64,000 nt of DNA from Aggregatibacter segnis (GTDB taxonomy: Bacteria > Pseudomonadota > Gammaproteobacteria > Enterobacterales > Pasteurellaceae). Both the position numbers and the translations under genes were made by a program. The notes under the pieces are model-generated. The model was not told the DNA's origin, did not search any database, and saw nothing but the letters and a program-made list of their open reading frames with translations. The stretch spans positions 1 to 64,000 of the forward strand of contig NZ_NRCW01000006.1 in NCBI RefSeq assembly GCF_003130075.1, given 5' to 3'. Positions 16,529-24,452 of the stretch are shown in pieces. Positions within the stretch are counted from its first letter, which is position 1, and the number at the start of each line of letters is the position of its first letter.

Positions 16529-16582
16529 ACATAGATAGTTGTCTATGTTTGGTTTTATACACTATACATAGATTGATGTCAA
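16529..16582 (-). promoter_or_regulatory. arsR promoter with overlapping operator
   Basis: On the minus strand, TTGACA (16577-16582) and TATAAA (16554-16559) are 17 bp apart. The dyad ACATAGA-6-TCTATGT (16529-16548) covers the start point, and a related ATCTATGTATAG half lies between the boxes. This is a textbook arrangement for ArsR autorepression. Confidence 0.75.
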
Positions 16583-16637
16583 TGTGTAGTGGTGCACTAC
16601 AATTAGTAGAATTCTGTAAAATACAGTTATAAAAAAC

Positions 16638-16670
16638 AATGCCCTTATCGAAATAAGGGCATTTTTGTTT
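16638..16670. terminator. Bidirectional terminator at the cassette edge
   Basis: AATGCCCTTAT (16638-16648) and ATAAGGGCATT (16653-16663) with T-runs on both strands isolate the cassette from the interrupted gene. Confidence 0.8.
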
Positions 16671-16699
16671 GAATTTTGGTCTTTGTGCAACTGCTGCAT

Positions 16700-17910
16700 A
16701 ATACCGTGATTTTACCTTATCTGTTGAGCATAAATAGCCTAGACGCTCCGATATATTCGCACTCCAAGTTATCCCATTTGTTGCACTTTTATATAGTTCA
16801 AACGCTTTTTTGGAAATCTTGTTCTACGCCAAATCCATTTTCATAACAATATGCCAGTTTTTCCAATGATTCTGGAGTGCCTGAAAATTCATGTAACTCT
16901 TTATTCATTGCAAAAGAAATTTGGTAGCATTCTTGAAGAGTTTCTGAAATGTCCTTGTTATCCGCTTTCTGTTTAATGCACTCAAGCGATTTTATTGCAT
17001 CATCAAGGTAAAGGCCTAAATATTTGGTTTTGGGATAACATCTGGCAATGATTCTCTGTGCTGTAAAATAGCCTTCCTTAGCGGGCAATTTCGCCCATTT
17101 GAGTGCTTCATCATATAATTTTCTTTTCTCATACCATAGAGCCACATAAGTGGCTGCAAGCAGTTCGCCTTGTTCAGCTAATTGTTTATAAAATTCAAGA
17201 GCAAGTTGCTCAAATTCATTTGTCGTGTCACTGATTGGATGAAGCTGTTTTTCATTATAGATTTTCCAAATTAACTCAGAGTTTTTTTGAGATATCCATC
17301 TGTCTACATCTATCTTTTCTAGAACAGAAGCTGCAGAAAATAATGATGCACTATCATTTTGTTTAGCTGAAAGTAGAAAATAATGTAATGCAGCGGCAAA
17401 ATCCCATTTATGATCTCGATATAAAATACCCAAATATCGCTGGATAAGCGGATTCTTACTATTCCTGACAAATTCTGCTCAATAAAAAGCACGCTCAAGA
17501 TGACTATCAATTTTGGCTTCATAGTCATCTTCTATATTCTTTCCATATAGATAAAGCTCAATCAAACGAAGAGAGGCTTCTTCATTACCCTTACGAGCTG
17601 CTTTCTCATATTGTTCAATAGCTTTGTAGTAACACATTTCCGTACCGACACCATATTCATAATGCCACCCTAGAATTAAATTCGCCTCAACATCATTTTG
17701 GTTCGCTGCTTTACAATGATAGTGATATGCTTTTTGAGCATCTTTTTTAACCAAAATACCATTAAGATAATGCCAACCTAGCATTTTCTGAGCATTCCTA
17801 TCGCCATAATCTGCTAATTTTGCTAATAATTCCATTGCATCATTGGTATAATACGGCATTTCTGTTTTAGGCTTACCGATAATAGTTTCTATATACATCA
17901 TATTTTCCAC
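16700..17910 (-). pseudogene. Sel1/TPR-repeat protein, broken by stop, frameshift and insertion
   Basis: The gene starts at ATG 17910. It contains Sel1 repeats (AQKMLGWHYLNGILVKKDAQKA; ANLILGWHYEYGVGTE). The protein is cut by an in-frame TGA at 17479-17481 (HLERAFY stop AEFVRNSKN), then continues to FQKSV at 16798. There six A residues replace an expected five. One frame over, the Sel1 text goes on (FELYKSATNGITW ... LGYLCSTDK ... SRYY) to the insertion at about 16700. Sel1 proteins are protein-protein interaction solenoids, often secreted or signalling; this one has no signal peptide. No intact product is possible. Confidence 0.75.
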
Positions 17911-18167
17911 CTATTAAGTATAGAATTTGATACGAGTAGTATAGTGAAAACGCCTATCATGATGAAGAACCATCGAAAGAAAATGATTTGATGATTGTAT
18001 TACGATATAAAGTAAAGTTAAAACCAATCTATAAATTAATTAAGGGGTTTGGATAACCTAAAAAACCTGCCAATTTCCTTGTGATTTCTCCTTTTAGTAA
18101 CACTGAAAGTAACATCGGTAAAGTTTGAATTTAGATACTTCCTTATAATTAGAGGGTTTGTGACATG

Positions 18168-18185
18168 TAATTCAGATGACCCCAG
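18168..18185 (+). repeat. att-like direct repeat, element 1/2 junction
   Basis: TAATTCAGATGACCCCAG is identical at 25870-25887. Its TTCA.....CCCCAGC pattern followed by TCCA resembles the ssrA 3' end (TTCAACTCCCCCCAGCTCCA). It lies in the 418-bp gene-free stretch 17911-18328, just before an ssrA-type terminator and integrase 2, the place expected for an element boundary. The remainder of that stretch shows no gene. Confidence 0.6.
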
Positions 18186-18213
18186 CATCCAAAGCAAACT
18201 TATTAAATCCAAA

Positions 18214-18250
18214 AAGCCCTTGAAAATATTAACCTCAAGGGCTTTTTTAT
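18214..18250 (+). terminator. ssrA-type terminator carried by element 2
   Basis: AAGCCCTTGA (18214-18223) and TCAAGGGCTT (18235-18244) with a T-run. It matches the layout of the ssrA terminator at 1586. Confidence 0.8.
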
Positions 18251-18328
18251 ATCCTAAGCGTTCCTATTAAATCCTATCAAATCCTTGAGTTTTAGTAACA
18301 CAGAACATTGATTTTGGTAACACAGACT

Positions 18329-19567
18329 ATGGCACGAGTAACCACAGCTTTAACACCAACACAGATAGATAAGGCAAAACCACAAGAAAAAGAATATAAC
18401 CTTGCGGACGGACAAGGATTATTTTTGCGCATTAAGTCTAATGGCGTGAAAACATGGTTATTTAATTACTACCGCCCTATCACTAAAAAACGGAATAATC
18501 TTGCGTTAGGTGACTATCCGGCAGTTACACTCAAGCAAGCCAGAGAAAAGCGAGCTGAATACAAATCCTTGTTAGCTCAACAGATAGATCCGGCAACCTA
18601 TCGCCTACAGCAAGAACAAGCTAAGCAAAATGAGCTGAATAATACCTATGAAGCAGTAGCGTGGGCGTGGCTTGAGTATCGCAAAACCAAAAAGAACTTT
18701 TCAGATAATTATCAAAAAGACGTTATAAGCCTGATTAATCGTTGCTTATTACCGCATTTTGGCCATTTGCCTATTTCCCAAATTACCGCGCCAATGGCAT
18801 TAAAGGCATTTAAGCAGTATCAAGATGAAGGGCATTTAGAAAAGCTCAAACGGACGATTCAGAAACATAACGAGATCATGACTTATGCCCTACACCGAGA
18901 CTTAATCTCTTTTAATCCTACGGCGAATATCGCAAAGGAATTTGACAGCCCAACGGTTGAACATTTCAAAACCCTTAAGCCGGAGGACTTAAGTGAATTT
19001 ATGTTCACACTACAAAACGCTCAGATTCACTTACAGACGCGTTATTTGATTTTATGGCAACTGCTCACCATGACAAGACCGAACGAAGCGGCTACGGCGA
19101 AATGGGCGGATATTGACGAGAAAAACAGAATATGGACTATTCCGGCGGAGCAAATGAAGCGTGGCATTGAGCATAGAATCACGTTATCACGGCAAGCCTT
19201 AGCCCTGTTAGGACAAATTAAAAAATTGAGTGGTGGAAAAACTTACCTATTCCCCAGTGTAAAGAACCCACAATCCCACGTTAATACGCAAACGGCAAAT
19301 GCCGCGATTAAGCGAATGGGTTATGCCGGTAAATTGGTAGCGCATGGTTTACGCAGTATCGCTAGCACCTATTTAAACGATCAGGGCTTTAATAGTGATT
19401 TGATTGAAGTGGCACTATCGCACCTCAATTCAGACCGGGTAAAAACCGCCTATGACAGAGGGGAAAAATTAGAACAGAGATTTAAGCTATTGCAAGCATG
19501 GGCGGATTTTGTAGAACAATCCTCACAAGGCATGTTGCCGCAATTTCATTTAAAGATTGTGGCTTAG
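18329..19567 (+). CDS. P4-type tyrosine integrase 2 (intact)
   Basis: 412 aa from ATG 18329 (MARVTTALTPTQIDKAKPQ); an upstream TTG at 18308 is ignored. It has a DUF4102 arm-binding domain (about 1-90), a SAM-like core-binding domain (about 100-200), and a catalytic domain. The catalytic residues visible are Arg in TMTRPNEA, His-x-x-Arg in AHGLRSIAS, His in ALSHLNSD and the Tyr in KTAYDRG. It should catalyse site-specific integration and excision at the ssrA 3' end, helped by AlpA. It is very close to integrase 1 and to the fragment at 26096. An uptake signal lies 18 bp after the stop. Confidence 0.93.
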   Translation: MARVTTALTPTQIDKAKPQEKEYNLADGQGLFLRIKSNGVKTWLFNYYRPITKKRNNLALGDYPAVTLKQAREKRAEYKSLLAQQIDPATYRLQQEQAKQNELNNTYEAVAWAWLEYRKTKKNFSDNYQKDVISLINRCLLPHFGHLPISQITAPMALKAFKQYQDEGHLEKLKRTIQKHNEIMTYALHRDLISFNPTANIAKEFDSPTVEHFKTLKPEDLSEFMFTLQNAQIHLQTRYLILWQLLTMTRPNEAATAKWADIDEKNRIWTIPAEQMKRGIEHRITLSRQALALLGQIKKLSGGKTYLFPSVKNPQSHVNTQTANAAIKRMGYAGKLVAHGLRSIASTYLNDQGFNSDLIEVALSHLNSDRVKTAYDRGEKLEQRFKLLQAWADFVEQSSQGMLPQFHLKIVA

Positions 19568-19741
19568 AAACTGCTAAAACATGAAGAAAGTGCGGTCGTT
19601 TTTGACGGCGTTTTACTGTTTGAGAATTTAAAGAATTGGTGCGACTAGGTGCGGCGTAATTAACCGAACCGAAAGATGGTAACCCTTATTGCTATTTGTC
19701 GCACTTCCACTAATAAGAGCAACGTTAAGGGGCGTTAAAAA

Positions 19742-20662
19742 ATGGCTAAAACCCAACAATATTATAATTCTCTTCCTGAATGTTCTATTATTGATTATGA
19801 AGTTATTCCATTACCAGAGGCGGCTTTATTATGGTGTGGTGTAAAATTTGAAGATTTATCAGAAGAAGTTAATTTACTATCAAGAATATCTCAAAGTATT
19901 TATTCTCACCCTTATATACCTTGCTTAGAGAAAAAAACAAGAATAATTAACCGTGCAATTAATGAAGGTCGATTAAGAGCAGTTAGAGAGCATGGAGAAG
20001 GTGGAGAGGTCGTTATTGATCATCTAGGCAATGTTAAGAAGAACACTAACGGAAGCCCAATTATAGATCACGTTGCTTATGATCGCAGGCACTTTTGGAT
20101 AGCTGATTTAAAAAATTTTATTTCTGAAAACTATCCAAGCGATCGACCTAAAACAATTTTTCACGATGAGGAATTAAAAAATGTAATAAATTTAGAAGAA
20201 TATGAACGAATGAGCAAAGAATATCAAAAATTCCTAGCTGAAAATACTAATCTACAAGCAAAAGTGAATGAACTACATACAAAATTATCATCTAAAGAAA
20301 GTCAAATTAGAGATCAAGATTTAGCAATGCAATCTTTATCTATTCAACTTCAACAGTCTAAAGCAAGCCAACAAGACGCTGAAGAACGATTAGAAAAAGG
20401 TCGTCATGCGTATAGAGAATTGCTAAATAAGCACAATGCTTTATCTGCCAATCCTAACAATAAACTAACCTTAGATAACGCACTTTATTTATTAGGTGAA
20501 GTTCTTCTTGCGGTTAAAAATGATAGAAGAAAATGGACGCAAAACGAAATTACCGACAAGATTCTAGAACACCGACAAAATGAAAATAGAACAACACAAG
20601 GTTTAGAGCAACGAACAATCGAAGAATATTTTGCCAATGCCAACAAAAGACTAAAACCATAA
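19742..20662 (+). CDS. Element protein with C-terminal coiled coil, function unknown
   Basis: 306 aa, no signal peptide. The N-terminal part (CSIIDYEVIPLPEAALLWCGV, about 14-130) is conserved in the remnant copy at 26446. Residues 165-230 form a coiled coil (LAENTNLQAKVNELHTKLSS ...), followed by a short helical domain (LTLDNALYLLGEVLLAVKN). It directly follows the integrase and ends at a terminator. A GTGCGAC/GTCGCAC inverted repeat (19639/19698) lies in its upstream region and is partly kept in the remnant. Its role in the element is unknown. Confidence 0.65.
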   Translation: MAKTQQYYNSLPECSIIDYEVIPLPEAALLWCGVKFEDLSEEVNLLSRISQSIYSHPYIPCLEKKTRIINRAINEGRLRAVREHGEGGEVVIDHLGNVKKNTNGSPIIDHVAYDRRHFWIADLKNFISENYPSDRPKTIFHDEELKNVINLEEYERMSKEYQKFLAENTNLQAKVNELHTKLSSKESQIRDQDLAMQSLSIQLQQSKASQQDAEERLEKGRHAYRELLNKHNALSANPNNKLTLDNALYLLGEVLLAVKNDRRKWTQNEITDKILEHRQNENRTTQGLEQRTIEEYFANANKRLKP

Positions 20663-20668
20663 TTCACC

Positions 20669-20692
20669 AACGCCCATTTTAGGGCGTTTTTC
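20669..20692 (+). terminator. Terminator
   Basis: AACGCCC (20669-20675) and GGGCGTT (20682-20688) with a T-run, after the coiled-coil gene. Confidence 0.85.
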
Positions 20693-20725
20693 ATATCCGC
20701 TAAAACTCCTTAAAAATCAATCCTA

Positions 20726-20759
20726 TTTTTTCGTTGCGAAAATATCTTTTTCGTTGCGA
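20726..20759. promoter_or_regulatory. Tandem TTTTCGTTGCGA repeats upstream of alpA 2
   Basis: Two copies (ending at 20739 and 20759) lie 20 bp apart in the promoter region of the AlpA gene, a plausible two-site operator. Confidence 0.5.
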
Positions 20760-20849
20760 TGATTCAATATTTTCACTTTTCTACAATCTACTCCGACACA
20801 ACGAAGCCCTAAGCGGTTTTAACCATTCCAACCAGTACGGAGTAAAACA

Positions 20850-21059
20850 ATGAATCAAACTGATCGCATTATCCGCCGCCTTGACACCATGAAAATGCTA
20901 GGCGTAAGCAAATCCACCTTTGTCGATTGGCAAAACCCTAAATCGAAGCGTTACCGCCCGGACTTTCCAAAGAAAATTCAATTAGGGGTTAATTCAGTCG
21001 GTTACTTGGAAAGTGAAATCAACTCTTATATTGCCAAACTGGCAGAAGCGAGAGCGTAG
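20850..21059 (+). CDS. AlpA-family regulator 2
   Basis: 69 aa: IIRRLDTMKMLGVSKSTFVDW and FPKKIQLGVNSVGYLESEINSYI, the AlpA helix-turn-helix. In P4-like elements AlpA/Vis proteins control the integrase and early promoters and aid excision. It leads a run of short genes (20850-21898) with almost no spacing. Confidence 0.9.
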   Translation: MNQTDRIIRRLDTMKMLGVSKSTFVDWQNPKSKRYRPDFPKKIQLGVNSVGYLESEINSYIAKLAEARA

Positions 21060-21069
21060 GAGGACGTTA

Positions 21070-21342
21070 ATGATTATTTCCACCACCAGCACGGGCGAAC
21101 AACGCCGATTCACCATTGAACGGTTAAGAGAACGCCCGCACAGCACCAACGAACTACGACAAATGGGCGTTTATTCTCCACCGGCACGTATTAAGGAATT
21201 GCGCAATCAAGGTTATTTGATTGATACGTTCTTTCGTGATGAAACCGACAACACCGGCTTAACCCACCGTGTAGGCGTTTATGTTCTACATGAAAACACA
21301 GTAAGCCAAAAACGCAATGAGACGAGCATAGAGGGATTTTAA
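21070..21342 (+). CDS. Small winged-helix-like protein
   Basis: 90 aa from ATG 21070 behind AGGAGGACG; an earlier in-frame start at 21013 lies inside alpA and is rejected. FTIERLRERPHSTNELRQMG and YSPPARIKELRNQGYLIDT look like a winged-helix DNA-binding fold of the kind common in phage-type operons. The exact role is unknown. Confidence 0.6.
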   Translation: MIISTTSTGEQRRFTIERLRERPHSTNELRQMGVYSPPARIKELRNQGYLIDTFFRDETDNTGLTHRVGVYVLHENTVSQKRNETSIEGF

Positions 21343-21344
21343 CT

Positions 21345-21671
21345 ATGAATAATACACAATCACTAACCCAACCCCAAAAATGCAACACAGTGACGCTATG
21401 GGGTATTTACGCAATTATTGAGCGTATGTATGAAATGGCTGATTTATCACTTGATGGAAAAATAACACAAACCCGAATTGATGAGACCGGGCAAAAAGTA
21501 CAGATTCCGTTCACGCATAAAGACGCTTTAGAGTTTATTTGCGATCAAGCCACTTATGCCCTGATGGAAATAGACCTACTGAAAGGACAGCTTGAAATGC
21601 TAATTAGCAATCAAGAAGACAAAAGCGAATCGGTTAATTTGCCGATGGTAGATTTAGGAGGCTCGCAATGA
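21345..21671 (+). CDS. Hypothetical element protein
   Basis: 108 aa, mainly helical (LWGIYAIIERMYEMADLSL, DALEFICDQATYALMEIDLL). It lies 2 bp after the previous gene and overlaps the next by 4 bp (ATGA), so it is translationally coupled. No family recognised. Confidence 0.6.
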   Translation: MNNTQSLTQPQKCNTVTLWGIYAIIERMYEMADLSLDGKITQTRIDETGQKVQIPFTHKDALEFICDQATYALMEIDLLKGQLEMLISNQEDKSESVNLPMVDLGGSQ

Positions 21672-21898
21672 CAGAGCAAGCGACAGACCAAACCACCAAC
21701 GAAGAACAGGAAAAGCCCACGTTAGAAATGGCGCGGGAATATATCGCCAAACTACGGGAAGTCACCGGCGCAATGGTAGAGGGAAGAAAACTTAAAGACC
21801 ACCTGACGCCCGCCGACGTATGGAAACTTGTTCACGTGCACTTAGGCAAAGCAGATCGCCTGATTGAAATCGCACAAGAGCAACTAAAGAGAATTTAG
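21668..21898 (+). CDS. Hypothetical element protein
   Basis: 76 aa, acidic N-terminus then amphipathic helices (MAREYIAKLREVTGAM, VWKLVHVHLGKADRLIEI). ATG 21668 overlaps the upstream stop. No family recognised. Confidence 0.55.
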   Translation: MTEQATDQTTNEEQEKPTLEMAREYIAKLREVTGAMVEGRKLKDHLTPADVWKLVHVHLGKADRLIEIAQEQLKRI

Positions 21899-21929
21899 GC
21901 AATGAGTTACAGGAAGGAAATACGACAAG

Positions 21930-22695
21930 ATGAAAACTGAAATTATTAATCTATTACAAACTACACAAGCCCTTGATGGTGGAAATCAAGGTATTAATGC
22001 GCGCGATGTTCACCGACTTTTGAAATCAAAACGGCACTATTCAATAGTGGGTTAAAGCACGAATCGAACAATCGGGCTTTATTGAAAATTAAGATTTCGC
22101 CATTGTTCAAAGTTTAGTCGTTGATTTGCCAAAATTGGCAAGCAAAAAAAGCGATTGTTTTTTGCGCAACAAAATGGGGGAGCAAAAAGAAACCCGAGGA
22201 GGACATAATAGGGTTGATTATATCGTTACCCTTGATATGGCAAAGCACCTTTGTTTAATGGAGAAAAACGAAATTGGCAGAGCGGTTAGACAGCACTTTA
22301 TTGACGCGGAAAGACAGTTAAAACAGGTCGCACCGACAGTTTATAAAAACACGCTTGCCAAAACACAGGCACGGCTGGCGGCAATCGACCATAACCGCGA
22401 AATGACGGACGCAATCAAGGCAACATTACAGCGCACCAATAAAGCCCCTAAAGCGTTTTATTACTCAAGGGAACAGGAAATGCTGGATAGTCTTGTTCTA
22501 GGTGAAAACGTGCGCCGGTGGAAGAAACAACAAGGCATTATTGGCAATGTGCGCGACCAATTCACCACAGAACAACTAAACACACTGAAAACCTTGCAGG
22601 CCACCAACACCGCGCTAATTAATTTAGGCATGAACTACTATGAGCGCAAAGGGCGATTGATAACACTGGCAGAACGGGAACGCCACCATTCATAA
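21930..22695 (+). pseudogene. AntA/AntB antirepressor, frameshifted and with a stop
   Basis: ATG 21930 begins the AntA fold (MKTEIINLL ... GINARDVHRLLKSKRHYS). The frame breaks at about 22044-22050, and the expected WVKARIEQSGFIEN follows in another frame. A TAA at 22090-22092 then stands where a Glu codon fits (IEN-stop-DFAIVQ). From there the frame is open to 22695 (HNRVDYIVTLDMAKHLCLMEKN, the AntA core, then a helical C-terminus). Antirepressors inactivate prophage repressors, so loss of this one would favour a silent element. A TTG at 22126 is not a native start. Confidence 0.8.
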
Positions 22696-22702
22696 ACAAA
22701 AA

Positions 22703-22735
22703 TGCCTATGCTTTCTTCAAGAATGGGCATAGGCA
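22703..22735. terminator. Hairpin between antirepressor and next gene
   Basis: TGCCTATGC (22703-22711) and GCATAGGCA (22727-22735) are a perfect 9-bp stem. The T-run is only on the minus strand, so it terminates leftward transcription best. Confidence 0.55.
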
Positions 22736-22767
22736 AGATTAAGTATTAAATTGAACAGGTTTATTAT

Positions 22768-23190
22768 ATGACGGGTTACGCAGAAAGAAAAGGCAGAAGC
22801 GGTAAACGTAGCGAACTGAAAAAAAGTATTAATGACAGTACATTCACTGCCTTACGGCATGATGTAATCAATAGCCCTAGCTTCTTAGGCTTAAGCAATT
22901 CCGCAAAAGTGGCTTTTCTACACTTATTGGCAAAATATAACCGTAAGAATAACGGGGATTTATCCGCGCCACTGAACAGAGCCAAGGAATATTTTAATTT
23001 ATCTTCCCCAGGGCTTAGCGTGGCGTTAAAGGAACTTGAGCAGAACGGTTTTATTGATACCACCCGGCAGGGCGGCAAGAATCAATGTTCACTTTATGCC
23101 TTAACGTGCTTTCCGCTTAATGATGTGAACAAAGCAGGAATTTTACTTAAGGCTACAGATAGACCAAGCGACAAATGGAAAAAACCATAA
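22768..23190 (+). CDS. Winged-helix DNA-binding-like protein
   Basis: 140 aa with a basic N-terminus (RKGRSGKRSELKK). The middle reads as a MarR/Rep-like winged helix (SNSAKVAFLHLLAKYNRKNNGD ... YFNLSSPGLSVALKELEQNGFIDTTRQGG). The layout resembles replication or copy-control proteins of small elements. It is followed by the iteron-like repeats at 23312. Function inferred only. Confidence 0.5.
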   Translation: MTGYAERKGRSGKRSELKKSINDSTFTALRHDVINSPSFLGLSNSAKVAFLHLLAKYNRKNNGDLSAPLNRAKEYFNLSSPGLSVALKELEQNGFIDTTRQGGKNQCSLYALTCFPLNDVNKAGILLKATDRPSDKWKKP

Positions 23191-23311
23191 TCACTTTTGA
23201 CCCGAATTTTTTTGCGAAAAAGCAAATTATATTTATCGTTCATTTTCTGAATAATTTTACAGATAAAAAGCACAATAAAAAACATAGCATATGGCTATAA
23301 TATATAAAGGT

Positions 23312-23444
23312 ATTAACTCAGTTACTCAATGAGAACTTTGAAAACCATCTGACTGATTAACTCAGTTACTCAATCCCCATTAAAATTGGGCAAAAAATGC
23401 GCACATTGATTAACTCAGTTACTTAATTTGATTAACTCAGTTAA
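23312..23444. repeat. Iteron-like repeats ATTAACTCAGTTACTCAAT
   Basis: Copies at 23312-23330, 23356-23374 and 23409-23427 (one mismatch), with a shorter one at 23431-23444; centres are 44, 53 and 22 bp apart. They lie in the gene-free stretch 23191-23500 ahead of the immunity region. They could be the element's replication origin or binding sites for its early-promoter regulator. Confidence 0.65.
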
Positions 23445-23504
23445 TATCAAAAAATCGAAATTACTTTCAAAAACCGCTTTACAAACTCCCCGTATTTTTG
23501 CCAA

Positions 23505-23800
23505 TATAATCATGCAGTCGCAAAAACGATTGCCAGCCGTGAGAAGCTGAATTATTTAACATTGGCGAACGATAGCACGCCTTTGAACCGTGCTTTTTTT
23601 GTTCGTAACATTCGCACACCTAAAGAATATGCGGATTTTATTTGCAATCTAAATCCGATCATCCTCTCAATGGTAGTTCGTAATGGGCAGTCTTTATTGG
23701 CTGGCTGCTTTCCAATGTTGGCAGTTTCTCACCCTGTTACGCACTACCGCCCGACCGTGAGAAGTCTAGCAGTAGTTCCTGAAAATCTAACATTGGAACT
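23505..23800 (+). ncRNA. C4/CI-like antisense-RNA immunity region
   Basis: Bipartite sense repeats flank a matching antisense copy. Sense 1 is CCGTGAGAAGCTG (from 23537) and AACATTGG (23558-23565). Antisense is CCAATGTT (23712-23719) and CAGTTTCTCAC (23722-23732). Sense 2 is CCGTGAGAAG (from 23755) and AACATTGG (23789-23796). A -10 box TATAAT (23505-23510) lies upstream. A hairpin AGCACG/CGTGCT with seven T (23574-23600) would end a leader RNA of about 85 nt. This is the seqA-seqB-seqC plan of phage P4 CI RNA and the split pairing of P1/P7 C4 RNA. The last block abuts the ribosome site of the Icd-like gene. An open frame from TTG 23562 crosses this region and is unlikely to be translated as one protein. 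Confidence 0.65.
23574..23600 (+). terminator. Leader terminator within the immunity region
   Basis: AGCACG (23574-23579) and CGTGCT (23589-23594) followed by T residues. In P4 the immunity RNA works by promoting early termination, so this hairpin may be the regulated step. Confidence 0.6.
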
Positions 23801-23807
23801 TACGCAA

Positions 23808-24026
23808 ATGAAACAATTCATTTTTGCGGCTATTCGCCGTACCGATCTAACCAATCACATTCAAAAAATCCGTATCACCGCTGACACAGAACAAGCTGCG
23901 CGCACTCAATGCGCCCGTGATTTTGTTCTTGTACTTACCGGCAAAATCAATCTTCAAAACAACGTGAAAAACGACCGTACTTTTACGGCAATCTCTCGTG
24001 ATTCTATGGAGGTGGCTCATGGCTAA
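23808..24026 (+). CDS. Icd-like (host cell division inhibitor-type) small protein
   Basis: 72 aa from ATG 23808. The core KQFIFAAIRRTDLTNHIQKIRITADTEQAARTQ..., with DFVLVLTGKI after it, matches the small Icd/Ash-like proteins of P1- and P4-like phages, whose prototype blocks host septation. The ribosome site (TTGGAA) overlaps the second sense repeat of the immunity region, as expected for antisense control. It overlaps the next gene. Confidence 0.6.
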   Translation: MKQFIFAAIRRTDLTNHIQKIRITADTEQAARTQCARDFVLVLTGKINLQNNVKNDRTFTAISRDSMEVAHG

Positions 24027-24264
24027 TCAAATTCCTACACATTGCGCTATTCCAATGGCTAAGGTGGGTAAACTTCAGAGTTCTATTCGCAGAGCGAAAG
24101 CAATTTTGGCATTAATTCGGAACGATGGGGCGGACATGGATTTAGAAGGCTTTTATACAAGTGAAGAAGTTATTCGAGCCGCCTTATCTGCGATTGATGA
24201 TTATTTAGAGCAAGCGGAGCAATCCTCAACAGTAGATTTTTATTTCACGAAAGGGGGCGAATGA
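24019..24264 (+). CDS. Hypothetical element protein
   Basis: 81 aa from ATG 24019, behind GGAGG; the start overlaps the end of the Icd-like gene. Helical: LQSSIRRAKAILALIRNDG, SEEVIRAALSAIDDYLEQAEQ. Its pattern (helix pair plus ALSAIDDYLEQA) recurs in the next gene, suggesting duplication. No family recognised. Confidence 0.6.
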   Translation: MANQIPTHCAIPMAKVGKLQSSIRRAKAILALIRNDGADMDLEGFYTSEEVIRAALSAIDDYLEQAEQSSTVDFYFTKGGE

Positions 24265-24452
24265 TGAAGCAATTAGACGCAATGGACGAAATTACAAAAA
24301 ATCTTGCCCAAGCGGAAGCCATTTTGCTTATGGTGGATAACAACATAAAGGAAACGGCAGTAAGTGATTCACTTTGGGCGGTGCGTGATCTGATTGCGCG
24401 GACTAAAGACGCGGTAAATGTGCTTTGGGAGGGCGGAAATGAAACCAACTAA
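24264..24452 (+). CDS. Hypothetical element protein
   Basis: 62 aa from the second of two adjacent ATGs (24264), 6 bp after a GGGGG site. The whole product is two helices (EITKNLAQAEAILLMVDNN; SDSLWAVRDLIARTKDAV), similar in layout to the preceding protein. It overlaps both neighbours. Confidence 0.55.
   Translation: MKQLDAMDEITKNLAQAEAILLMVDNNIKETAVSDSLWAVRDLIARTKDAVNVLWEGGNETN

Larger units (their letters stand above)
14818..16705. repeat. 9-bp direct repeats bracketing the arsR cassette (candidate target duplication)
   Basis: CATAATACC occurs at 14818-14826 and again at 16697-16705. The arsR-permease-trx cassette lies between, with Sel1-gene text on both outer sides. No transposase gene or clear terminal inverted repeat remains. 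Confidence 0.5.

Noticed and set aside
16560-16700. Insertion-sequence end similar to IS6-type termini near GTTGCACAAAG
   Set aside because: The similarity is short and there is no partner end at the other border; not strong enough to annotate.
23312-23444. CRISPR array
   Set aside because: Irregular spacing (44, 53, 22 bp), only four copies, no cas genes.
23562-23807. N-terminal extension of the Icd-like protein from TTG 23562
   Set aside because: It runs through the leader terminator and the paired repeat region; the Icd-like homology begins at ATG 23808.
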